Part shown: positions 1 to 9,712 of the stretch, in pieces | How the letters are laid out: each line of letters begins with the position of its first letter | Position numbering within the stretch: position 1 is the stretch's first letter | NCBI RefSeq assembly: GCF_000188695.1 | Contig: NW_004754909.1 | Coordinates: 138,270 to 152,645 of the forward strand | Source: Salpingoeca rosetta | Taxonomy: Eukaryota; Opisthokonta; Choanoflagellata; Craspedida; Salpingoecidae | Length of the DNA: 14,376 bases | Reading direction: 5' to 3' | The notes under the pieces: generated by a model | Seen by the model: only the letters and a program-made list of their open reading frames with translations | Database searches by the model: none | What the model was told of the DNA's origin: nothing | Position numbers and translations under genes: made by a program

Positions 1-121
1 AGCAGACAAGCGAGGAACAGCATCAGCGCGATCACACACACACACACAGACAGACACACAGACACACAGACACACACGGACACACACACGCGCTCAAACA
101 ACGCACTGCGTCGTCGCAACC
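1..121 (+). promoter_or_regulatory. 5' leader of the ROCO gene, CA/GACA-rich
   Basis: The sequence upstream of the ATG holds an impure (CA)n/(CAGA)n stretch at about 34-95. No TATA-like element is obvious and the promoter may lie outside the window. The context AACCATGAG has A at -3. Confidence 0.45.
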
Positions 122-3100
122 ATGAGCGCGCTGATTGACGCTTGCGAGCAAGGGGACCTGGACCAGGTCAAGCGCCTGCTGTTGGAAGGTGATCCGGCCA
201 AAGGTGGAGCAAAGCCGAACGTCAACGAGGAGCTGGATGAAGAATTCGTGAGTCTGTCAACACCTGTGCTTGCACTTGGCGTGCACTTGTTTTGCGATTG
301 GGAGAAAAGTGAGCTTGGCGTAACACAGACTCATGGGTTGTCGCTGACCATTGACATGGGGTTCTGCAGGGCGCATCTGGGCTGCACTGGGCAAGTGCTT
401 TCGGACATGAGGCAGTTGTGCGGTATCTTGTTGAGCAGGGAGCAGACGTCAATAGGGCAGCGAATGAGGTGTCTTTTCCTGTTTCGTGGCAAGATTGTGT
501 TGTTATTGTTGTGTGTGCACACATGCTGTTGGCTGTGCTGCGTGTGTTGCTGTTGTTGTTGTGGTGGTGTTTGTTTGACATGTTGCGTGCATGTGTGTGC
601 GTGGCATTGCTGCACATATAAGCTGGCATGATTACTGCAGCTGAATGTGCATGTGTGTTGTGTGTTGTTCTCACCCTTGTCACTGTGATGTGCTTGTATG
701 TGCATGTGGTATTGTGTTGATTTGTGTGGATTGAATGGAATGGCGCATCAGGGCGCAACACCGCTGTACATCGCGTGTCAGAATGGCCACGAGGCTGTTG
801 TGCGGTATCTTGCTGAGCAGGGAGCAGACGTGCACAAGGCAGACAAAGATGTACGTTTATTTCTGTTTTGTTTTAAGATTGTGTTGCTATTGTTGTGTGT
901 GCACGCATGCCGTTGACTGTGCTGCGTTTGTAGTTTTGTTGTTGTTTGTGTGGTGGTGGTGGTGGTGTTTGTTTGAAGTGAATGTGTGTGTATGTTTGTG
1001 TTGTGTGTTATTGCACATGAGCAGGCATGATTACTGCAGCTGAATGTGCATGTGTGCATGTGTGTTTTGTGTTGTTCTCACGCTCACCACTGTGTTGTGC
1101 GGTGTTGTGGTGTGTTGTTGATTTGTGCGGATTGAATGGGATGGTGCATCAGGGCGCAACACCGCTGTACATTGCGAGCTTCAATGGCCACGAGGCTGTT
1201 GTGCGGTATCTTGTTGAGCAGCGAGCAGACGTGCACCAGGCGATGAACGATGTACGTATTTTTCGTTGTGTTTTAAGGTTGTGTTGTTACTGCTGTGTGT
1301 GCACGCGTGCTGTTGGCTGCGCAGCGTGCGTTGCTGTTGTTGTTTGTGGTGGTCGTGTTGATGTTTGACATGTTGCATGTATGTGTGTGCGTGGCATTAT
1401 TGCACATGAGCAGGCATGATTACTGCAGCTGAATGTGCATGTGTGTTGTGTGTTGTGTGTTGTTCTCACGCTCACCACTGTGTTGTGTGGTTATGTGGTG
1501 TTGTGTTGATTTGTACGGATTGAATGGGATGGTGCATCAGGGCCGAACACCGCTGTGGACAGCGAGCTTCAATGGTCACGAGGCTGTTGTGCGGTATCTT
1601 GTTGAGCAGCGAGCAGACGTGCACCAGGCGATGAACGATGTACGGTTTTTTCTGTTTTGTTTTAAGGTTGTGTTGTTACTGCTCTGTGTGCACGAATGCT
1701 GTTGGCTGTACTGCGTGTGAGAGTGTTGTTGTTTGTGGTGGTGGTGGTGTTTGTTTGAGGTGGTGTGTGTGTATGTTTGTGTTGTGTGTTGTTGCACACG
1801 AGCAGGTATAATTACTGCAGCTGAATGTGCATGTGTGTGTTTTCTGTTGTGTGTTGTTCTCACCCTTGTCACTTTGTTGTGCACGTGTCCGTGTGGTTCA
1901 TGTTGTGTTGTGTTGTGTTGATTTGTACGGATTGAATGGGATGGTGCATCAGGGCACAACACCGCTGTGGACAGCGAGCTTCAATGGTCACGAGGCTGTT
2001 GTGCGGTATCTTGTTGAGCAGCGAGCAGACGTGCACCAGGCGAACAACAATGTACGGTTTTTTCTGTTTTGTTTTAAGGTTGTGTTGTTACTGCTCTGTG
2101 TGCACGAATGCTGTTGGCTGTACTGCGTGTGAGAGTGTTGTTGTTTGTGGTGGTGGTGGTGTTTGTTTGAGGTGGTGTGTGTGTATGTTTGTGTTGTGTG
2201 TTGTTGCACACGAGCAGGTATAATTACTGCAGCTGAATGTGCATGTGTGTGTTTTGTGTTGTGTGTTGTTCTCACCCTTGTCACTTTGTTGTGCACGTGT
2301 ACGTGTGGTTCATGTTGTGTTGTGTTGTGTTGATTTGTACGGATTGAATGGGATGGTTCATCAGGGCACAACACCGCTGTACATCGCGTGTCAGAATGGC
2401 CACGAGGCTGTTGTGCGGTATCTTGCTGAGCAGGGAGCAGACGTGTACAAGGCAGACAAAGATGTACGTATCTCACAGCCTTCATCATTCACGTCTCTGG
2501 TCTACCTTCGCGTCCTCTCACACACCCTCCCCCTTAACCTACTCAACAGGGATGGACACCGCTTCACATTGCATGTCACCAAAACCGCCTTCGCGTCGTT
2601 CGTACTCTCCTCCAACTGGGCGCCAACCCCACTGTCAAGACTGGATGGGTGAGTTGGTGCATGTCACCGTACCTTCTGTCTGGTCAAGCAATGCTGAGAC
2701 TTTCCCACTCATCATCCCTCTCCTTCTTTAGCTTTTTGGCAAAACTGCGTTGGACTTTGCGCATCAGCGTGGCAACAGCGACATTGTAACGCTTCTCTCG
2801 CATCCTCAGGTCAGCGAGTCATGCGTGTGTGATAGGTTGCTTGGGCGTGCACGTGCGTGTGCATGCACGCGTGTGAATGTATGTGTGTGCGTGGGCGCGT
2901 GTGCAGTGTCACAACTGACCACAAGGTTTTGAATGCATCGCGTCATGTATACCAACTCCCCTGTTCTCTACTCCTTTCAGCCCCGCCACTATGCGGAGAT
3001 GACGTCCATCATGAGCGATATCGCTGAGCGCTCCGGCACGCGGATGGCGGCACGCGCGAAACTGATGTTTGTTGGTGAGGGGCGGGCTGGCAAGACAACC

Positions 3101-3889
3101 ACGCTTCGCTCGTTGATGGGGAAGAGGTTCCAGCGGACGCAAGACTCGACCCGAGGCGCTACAGCCCACGACACTGCAGTCATTGTCAACACCAAGGATG
3201 TCTTCAGCTGGAAGGTGCGCATTGTGTGTGTGTGTGCGCGCGCGTGCGTGACCGAGAGTGAATGCACCCCTGCACCGCGCACCTCCGCATTCCACCAGCA
3301 CACACACACACACACAAATACACACATACACACATACTTACACATACACACACACCTTTTCATAGGCCACGGATGGCAGGCTGTCGGAGTATCTGCGTAC
3401 GCTGCGAGACACGGCGCTGGCGAGAAAGACCAAGTTGGCCAAGAAAATGAGACAGCGTGCAGACAGGGCAGCGGCTGAGCACCAGCAGCGCGTGAGACAG
3501 CAACAACGAGAACAGCAAGAAGCAACGTGCCAACACACACCGCGCGGTGAGGAACAAGATCAGGGGAGTGCCACCGACACAGCGAAGCAGTCGCCAGTGC
3601 AGCCCACGCCGTCGCAGTGCACGCAGCGTACCACTTCCGCCAGCCCATCTTCTTCACCATCGACGACCAGCACCGCGAAGAAACCGTCCACTGTCCCGAA
3701 GCCACGACCGAGCCCATCACCGCACTTTGCTGCGTACTCGTCGTCGCCAGGAGATGTTGAAAAGGCCATCAGGGAGATGGATTTGGACGGCGCATTGGAC
3801 GAAGCGCAGGTCACGTTCAAGGTGTTTGACCTGGGCGGCCAGTCCACCTTCTACATCTTCCACCCTTTCTTCCTCACAGAGTGAGTGTG

Positions 3890-3923
<34 letters not shown>

Positions 3924-6611
3924 GCATGTGTGTGTGTGTGTGCGTGCGTGTGTGCGTGCGTGCGTGTGTGCGTGTGTGTGTGTGTGTGCTGGCTGCGTGC
4001 GGCCCACCCCATACCCTTTCAACTCTCCACCACCCCTCCTCCATTCACCTAACCCTAACCCCCCCCCACCCCACAGGTACGCGGTGTACCTGCTGGTGTT
4101 CTCGATGGAGGACCTGCTGCACCAAGATGAGAGCAAGCGAGCTGAGACGTGGGAGTTTATGGAGCATTGGCTCTCCTCCCTCCACCTCCATGCAAAAGGC
4201 GCACCCGTCCTCATCGTCGGCACGCACGCCGACAAAGTGCGCAGCAGAACGCTTCACACACAGCTCTCCCGTGACATCCACAGTCATCTGCGTTACAACC
4301 CGGCCTTTCCTGGCGTCATCCACAACGACAAGCGCAGCCTGTGGTTCTGGCCCGTTGACAACACCAAGTCCATCCGTGATCCCATGATCCAGGACCTGCG
4401 CCAGACCATCTCCTCCACAGCCCTGGCGCAGGAGTACGTGAGCCAGGAGGTGGCTGTGCCATACCTCCACCTCTACGACAAGCTCAACGCCATCGCCCGC
4501 GACGAGAAACGACCTCTGCTCACCTTTGACGAGGTGGTGCAGATTGCGCGCACCTGTGGGCTGCGCACGCGTGACGAGACGAGAGCCTGCCTGCAGTTCC
4601 TGCACCTGTACTCGATGGTGCTGTACTACGACCACGTGCCAGGCATGGAGGATTTCGTGATCCTGAGTCCGCAGTGGGCGGTGGACACGATGACGCGCGT
4701 CATCCGCAACTTTGACCTGCACCGCGATGTGCGTGATGGCGAGGCGAGGGCACTCGGCCCTGGCGTGTGGGACGATCTCGTTGATCGCGGTATCTTGCAC
4801 CGCCGTCTGCTGGGTGTGCTGTGGAAGGATGTGCGGGATGACATGGTTGAGCCCTTCCTCCAACTCATGATGGAGTACGGGTTGTGTGCGGAATATTCAC
4901 CCGCGACGATGCAGGCCGGACAGCAACAGCAAGAACAGCAGCAGCAACAGCAGCAGTATTTGGTGCCGTCCAACCTGCCCATGACCCTGAAGGGAAAAGA
5001 GACATCATCGGCGATACTGAGTACCACTGCAGCCAAAGATGCCCACACCTACGACGCGTATGAGGAGAAAACAGCCTACATCACGTTCAGCCTGACTGAC
5101 TTCAAGAAGACCGCGAGCGTGGGAGTTGAGGATGCACAGCAAGCATCGTTCCTGCCAGAAGGACTGTTCACAGTTGTGTTGGCACGTGTGCTGGAAGGTG
5201 TACAGTCAACAGCAGCACAGGAACCGAAGCTGAGCCGCACACACATCATCCTCTTCATCGACACGACTACAGTGGAGCTGCAGCTTGTGCCCGCAGTTGG
5301 CGGCATCAAGATCAAGATCACAAGCGAGCGACCTCGCACGCTGCTGCACGTGCTGTACGACATCATCACCACCGCCGCCTCACAGCGTTATCCTGACCTC
5401 AAGGCCAACCTGTTGTTGCCATACAACAAGAAGAAATCGCTGTTCTTTGAGGACGTGCTGCACCACCACAAGAGCAAGCAGGACATGTGGGTGGGTGATG
5501 ACTTGGTGAGGGTGAGTGATCTGAGCACCAAGTATCGCCCCTTGCTGCCAGTCCTCGGGCTGCAGGACAAGTACGACGCCTTCATCAGCTACAGGTGAGA
5601 GGGAGTGTGTGTGTATGTGCGTGTGTGTGTGATGCGAACTGGTTCCATTGCCTCACTCACCCCTCTTGCCCTTCTCACCCCGACATTCACCACCACCACC
5701 ACCCCACATCACAACGGCACAGGCAACGCGGCAACCGGGGCCTGGTGTTGACCCTTCACCCAAAGTTGGAGCACCATGGCTTGGTGGTCTTTGTGGACGC
5801 CAACAACCTCGAGGCAGGCGTCAACTTCAAGCACGCGTGCATGACAGCTCTTCAGCACAGCGTGATCGCCTGTCCCGTCGTGTCTGTCGCCGCCATTTAT
5901 CAGATGCGCTCGCTCGGCCACACTGACGTCTGTGACAACGTGCTGCTGGAGTGGATGGCGATGCTGGAGCTACAACAGGTAGCTCGCCAGCACCAGGACA
6001 AGATCCGCCTCCGCCGCATTGTTCCGCTCTTCGTTGGCAGCGCCTGGCACGACAGCAGCCACGCAATGAGTGTGGCGTCGGCGAGCGAGTATGACTCGCC
6101 CGAGTACATGAAGCGGCTGGCGATGAAGTTGCCGGATGTGGTGAGCACGGAGACGGCGGCAGCGCTCGACGAGTACTTCACACAAGTGCTGCACCTGCGG
6201 CCTCCACAGCAGCACAAGAGCGTGCGTGAAGTGGTGCTGTCTCTGTTTGACATGGACGGCGTCATGTCACTCCAGCACCACGTTGACCGCGAAGCCGATG
6301 CGGCGAGGATGGCGAAGCACGTGCGCATGGCTGTGGCCGCTGCTAAACGTGATATCGTCTCATTTGAGGAGTGGCTTTCGTCGCTGCACCTCTCTGCCGA
6401 TGCGCGTGGCGCGCTCGCGGCCTTGGGGGTGACCAGCTTTGAGGTGTTGCGCGCGATGAAGGAGAGGGGGCGCCTGACGGAAGAAGCGCTGACTGGCGTG
6501 CCCGTTGGTGCCGCTGCTCGCCTGATCCATGCCTTTGAAACCGGTGCCCGGGCAGCACCTGCACACGGTGATGCTGCCGCTGATGACGATGACGAGGAAT
6601 CATTTGCTTGA
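122..6611 (+). CDS. Ankyrin-Roc-COR-TIR-SAM protein (ROCO family, NLR-like), 13 exons, about 1350 aa
   Basis: Exons: 122-247, 370-468, 752-850, 1153-1251, 1541-1639, 1953-2051, 2365-2463, 2550-2648, 2732-2809, 2981-3214, 3366-3880, 4077-5594, 5723-6611 (TGA stop). All introns are GT-AG and the reading frame closes through every junction. The start has A at -3 and begins a capping half-repeat (ALIDACEQGDLDQVKRLL). Domains: ankyrin repeats about 1-299; Roc GTPase about 325-640 with P-loop GEGRAGKT (331-338), DLGGQ (532-536) and THADK (598-602); COR about 671-1025; TIR about 1048-1170; SAM-like about 1266-1330; acidic tail. Roc-COR proteins are GTP-regulated dimers, TIR domains signal or cleave NAD+, and SAM domains oligomerise. 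By inference this is a cytosolic sensor-switch-effector protein. No signal peptide or membrane segment is seen. ANK-Roc-COR recalls DAPK1, and TIR plus SAM recalls SARM1. Domain calls are strong; exact domain edges are approximate. Confidence 0.9.
370..2463 (+). repeat. Tandem array of six homologous 33-codon ankyrin exons; five introns repeat with them
   Basis: Exons starting at 370, 752, 1153, 1541, 1953 and 2365 are each exactly 99 bp, phase 0 at both ends, and encode one ankyrin repeat of the pattern G-x-T-P-L-Y/W...NGHEAVVRYL-x-EQ-x-ADV. Unit spacing is 382, 401, 388, 412 and 412 bp. The five introns between them are also homologous: each has a TTGTTGTT stretch near the donor, the block ATTACTGCAGCTGAATGTGCATGTG, and an acceptor segment GATTGAATGGxATGGxxCATCAG. 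Units 1541-1952 and 1953-2364 have equal length and differ at only 8 positions by eye. A seventh 33-codon repeat exon (2550-2648) and the capping exon (2732-2809) are diverged, with unrelated short introns. Confidence 0.93.
3222..3358 (+). repeat. TG tract and CA tract at opposite ends of ROCO intron 10
   Basis: Intron 10 (3215-3365) has TGTGTGTGTGTG then GCGCGCGCG near its donor and a CACACA/TACACA tract of about 58 bp just before its acceptor. The two ends are complementary and could pair in the transcript. Confidence 0.85.
3889..3988 (+). repeat. TG microsatellite of about 100 bp in ROCO intron 11
   Basis: A (TG)n tract with GCGTGCG variants starts a few bases after the donor at 3881. The rest of the intron is C-rich polypyrimidine up to the acceptor at 4075-4076. 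Confidence 0.92.
4921..4959 (+). repeat. CAG/CAA tract encoding polyglutamine inside COR
   Basis: A run of CAG and CAA codons broken once by GAA encodes 12 glutamines around one glutamate (about residues 831-843). It lies between the two halves of COR, where a flexible loop is plausible. Mixed CAG/CAA codons make it less slippage-prone than pure CAG. Confidence 0.9.
5569..6608 (+). other. TIR and SAM-like domains at the C terminus of the ROCO protein
   Basis: The TIR domain starts with DKYDAFISY at the end of exon 12 and continues in exon 13 after an intron placed inside the arginine codon that follows. Seen: box-1-like YDAFISYR, a box-2-like segment GLVVFVDANNLEAGVNF, and the segment NVLLEWMAMLEL followed by RRIVPLFVG. 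The glutamate in LLEW (about residue 1131) lines up by eye with the catalytic glutamate of NAD-cleaving TIR domains such as SARM1. A SAM-like helical domain follows (FEEWLSSLHL at about 1269, ending near IHAFETG), then a short Asp/Glu-rich tail. TIR is called with high confidence, SAM with moderate confidence; NADase activity is inference. Confidence 0.8.
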
Positions 6612-6789
6612 ATGACACGAGGAGTTGTTTTGTGTTTTGTTCTATTGTTGAGTTCTTTTGGGCATACACATGCGCAAGCCACGTCACACGGCAGGATCAT
6701 CGTCACAAAGAGACTTCCTTAGAGAGCAAACGACACACACACACACACACACACACAGACACACTCACTCACACACACACACACACTCA

Positions 6790-6832
<43 letters not shown>

Positions 6833-7015
6833 ACACAGACACACACAAACACACACACAAAACTTTGGGTGTTTCTTCTTTTTATAGGTCCGTGTCATAT
6901 TTGTGGGCCAGTGTAACACATGCCACGACCAAACCAAACCACCACACCACGCAGCATAACCATTCATCCTCCCCTCCACACACTCACACCATCACGCACA
7001 CACCATCCCACGACC
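6612..7015. repeat. Intergenic region with large CA microsatellite at about 6733-6862
   Basis: Between the ROCO stop and the synthetase start there is T-rich sequence (likely 3' UTR, without an AATAAA), then about 130 bp of (CA)n with CACTCA and CAGA interruptions, then an A/C-rich leader. An in-frame ATG at 6920 lies in that leader and could extend the synthetase by 32 residues. Confidence 0.8.
6920..7015 (+). other. Possible in-frame N-terminal extension of the synthetase (alternative start)
   Basis: ATG at 6920 opens the same frame without a stop and adds 32 residues beginning MPRPNQTTTPRSITIHPPL. The extension has arginine, histidine, serine, threonine and proline and no acidic residue. 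Its start context is weak (C at -3), whereas ATG 7016 is strong (A at -3). This is the arrangement expected if leaky scanning made an organellar and a cytosolic form. The high proline content argues against a classic amphipathic presequence. Confidence 0.4.
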
Positions 7016-9678
7016 ATGTCTGAGGCGAAGCTTGAGCAAGAGGTGCAGCGGCTGGCTGTGACGTCGACCAAGAAGGCGTACGGCATCGACGGTCGCATGT
7101 ACGCCTCCGAGGTGCAAGAGAAGTGGGAGTCGTTCCTTGGGCAGACCATCACCGTCGGCGGCTGGGTCAAGAAAGGTGCGTTGTAGGTGTGTGATTGCGC
7201 CTGCGTCTGTGTTGCCTGTTCTGGCCGTTCATTCCACACCCCTTTCGACCTCACGCTCCAACGTAACCACTCTTCCCCTCACGCTCCCACACAACCACTT
7301 TCATCCATCCTTTCCCTTGCTGCTGGTTATCCTTTTCTCAAGGTCGCGCTGCTGAGAAGGGCACGCTGTTCTTCCTTGAAGTGAACGATGGCTCGTGCCC
7401 TGGAAACCTGCAGTGCAAGCGCAAGGTTGACGAGAGCGACGAGGAGGCCATCAAGCTGTACAAGCCCCTCACCAAGACCGGCGCTTCCGTCCTGCTTCGC
7501 GGCAAGGTAGCGTGCTTGGCGTCGGAAGCCTTGCAGCCTTGTTGGATGGGCAGTGTTCATACGCCTCGCGCCCACACGCTTGAACTACATTCCCCTTGTC
7601 TGTCTCACGGCGCTGTGCTTTTCTTTGTGCTCTTGTGCAGATTGTAAAGGCTCCAGAGGGCAAGGAGCAGAAGTTTGAGCTTGACATTGAGGAGGTTGTG
7701 CACTCTGGCCTGATTGAGGGCAGCTACCCGATTGCCAAGGCGCGCATCCCGCTGGAGGTTCTCCGCAAGCACTGCCACCTCCGCGCGCGCACCAACATCA
7801 TTTCCGCTGTGGCTCGCGTGCGCAACGCGCTGGCACAGGCCACGCACCGCTTCTTCAGCGACAACGGGTTCATGTACCTGCACACGCCGCTGATCACGGC
7901 GAGCGACTGCGAGGGAGCTGGCGAGATGTTCCAGGTCACCACCCTCTTCTCCAAGGCCGAGAAGGTCCTCGAGACGCCGCTCCCATCCGACGAGGAGGTC
8001 AAGGCAGCAGGTGTGTGCACGTGTGTATGCGAGTCTGTGTGTACACGTGTATGTAAGTGTGTGTTTATGTGTGTCTGCGACTTTGTGTGTGTGTGTGTGT
8101 ATGTGTGTGTGTGTGTGTGTTCTCTACTGCACTGTTGTGCAATACACATGACACCACCCTCTTCCCTGCAACTCACCATCACCCCCCAACCGCCTGGCTT
8201 GCCAGAGGATGCCGTGGCCGAGCAAGAGGCGGCCGTGCAGGAGATGCGCGATGCAAAGCGCAACAAGAAGACCATCAAGGTACCACATGCGCAATTCTCC
8301 ACCGCTACTGGCACGAACAACTGCAACGCCGTTAAACATGACTCGCTGTGCTGCTCCCTGTGTCGCTTACTACGCCCTCATCCCGCCTGTCTCCACCTAC
8401 CACCTACCGCCACGTATCTCAACCCACCAACACGTATCTCCACCTCTCATCACCACCACTTTCCATGCCCAGGCGGCGGATGCAGTGCTGCAGGAGAAGC
8501 GGGCGGCGCTCGCGGCCATCAAGGAGCGCGTCCTCGCACGCGACGGCATCCCGCGCACAGAGGACAAGCAGTTTGACTTTACAAAGGTGCGGCAGCACTG
8601 CTTGACTGCCGCTTTGTTTGCGTTTTCGAGCTCAGGTTTGCGGTGTCTGTGGCGCATGCCTTCTTCTCCATCCTGTGCACACTCGCGTGCTTCCCTCACA
8701 GCTGCTCATCACTGTACACCACCACCACCACAACAACAACAACAACAGGACTTTTTCAAGCGGGCTGCGTACCTGACTGTCTCTGGGCAGCTGCAGGGCG
8801 AGTCGTATGCGTGTTCGATGGGCAACATCTACACGTTTGGGCCCACCTTCCGCGCAGAGAACTCCAACACCACCAGGTTCGCACTGCCAGAATGAGATTG
8901 CTTGCGCTGGAAGAACTTCCATTCTAACACCACCACCATCGCTATCACCACCATATGTTGCTGATGTTTCCTGCCTGTCCTGTGTTCTGTGCCTTCAGGC
9001 ATCTTGCTGAGTTTTGGATGATTGAGCCCGAGATTGCTTTCTGCGACCTCACAGGCTGCATGGACGTACGTGTTGATGTGTTGCTTCTTATCGCTTGTTT
9101 ATTGTTGTGCTCCAACTTGCACATGCTTCCATGTTTCCTTGTTTCCACAAACACATTCACGCTCACGCCTGCGTGCCTCTGTCCCCCGTTTTGCCGTCCA
9201 TCCCCACACCACCACCTTCCCTGCGCCCCTCCCCCCTCCCCTCACTCCTGTCACCAGTGTGCGGAGGACTATGTGCGATACTGTTGCCAGTATGTGCTGG
9301 ACAACTGCCGTGCGGACCTCGACTTTTTCGCCAAGTTCGTCGACAAGACCGTCATTGATCGCGTCACGGAGCTCACCGCCAAGCAGTTTGCTCGCGTCGA
9401 GTACAAGGGTCAGTCAGTGGTGTGTCGGTAGTGAAGAGGTGATGCAAGCGCGACCTTGGGTAGTGCAGAGGATGTGACAACTCCTGTGACACGTTTCTTA
9501 CACGCATGTGTTTGCACATATCCATGCAAACGTCTTGTCTCCTCTCAACTGTGCAGATGCGGTGAAGCAGCTGCTTGAGCTGCAGGCTGCATTTGAGTCC
9601 AAGACTGACGAGGAGAAGGCCGGCAAGAAATCGCTCTTTGAGATCCCAGTCGGTACGGCAGCAGCAGCTGTGTGTGTG

Positions 9679-9712
<34 letters not shown>

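Larger units (their letters stand above)
2981..5500 (+). other. Roc-COR tandem encoded by ROCO exons 10-12
   Basis: Exon 10 carries the P-loop GEGRAGKTT and the following switch-I region. Exon 11 (3366-3880) starts with a long Arg/Gln-rich helical stretch, then a Ser/Thr/Pro-rich linker, and ends with the G3 motif in VFDLGGQSTFYIFHPFF. Exon 12 opens with YAVYLLVFSM and carries the G4-like THADK. About 145 residues of low complexity therefore sit between switch I and G3. COR follows from about residue 671 (VAVPYLHLYDKLNAI, then LQFLHLYSMVLYY and VILSPQWAVDTMTRVI), interrupted by a polyglutamine stretch at residues 831-843. Roc-COR binds and hydrolyses GTP and dimerises through COR in the family as a whole. 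Confidence 0.85.

Noticed and set aside
469..621. Hydrophobic Leu/Val/Cys-rich reading frame continuing from ankyrin exon 2 into its intron, resembling a membrane segment
   Set aside because: It comes from the TTGTTGTT intron repeat, ends in a stop, and the neighbouring copies of the intron do not keep the frame. Intron retention would only truncate the protein.
370..2463. Regular spaced repeats considered as CRISPR or satellite DNA
   Set aside because: The units are about 0.4 kb, contain conserved coding exons with splice sites, and occur in a eukaryotic gene.
4048..4060. Telomere-like CCTAACCCTAACC
   Set aside because: Only two copies, inside the polypyrimidine tract ahead of the acceptor at 4076; too short to indicate a telomere.
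4045..4863. Minus-strand open frame of 272 codons opposite the ROCO exon
   Set aside because: It is a shadow of the GC-rich COR exon; the plus-strand frame has clear Roc-COR motifs.
6608..7023. His/Thr repeat open frames around the CA microsatellite
   Set aside because: They are translations of (CA)n with no domain content. Only the short stretch after 6920 is kept, as a possible synthetase extension.
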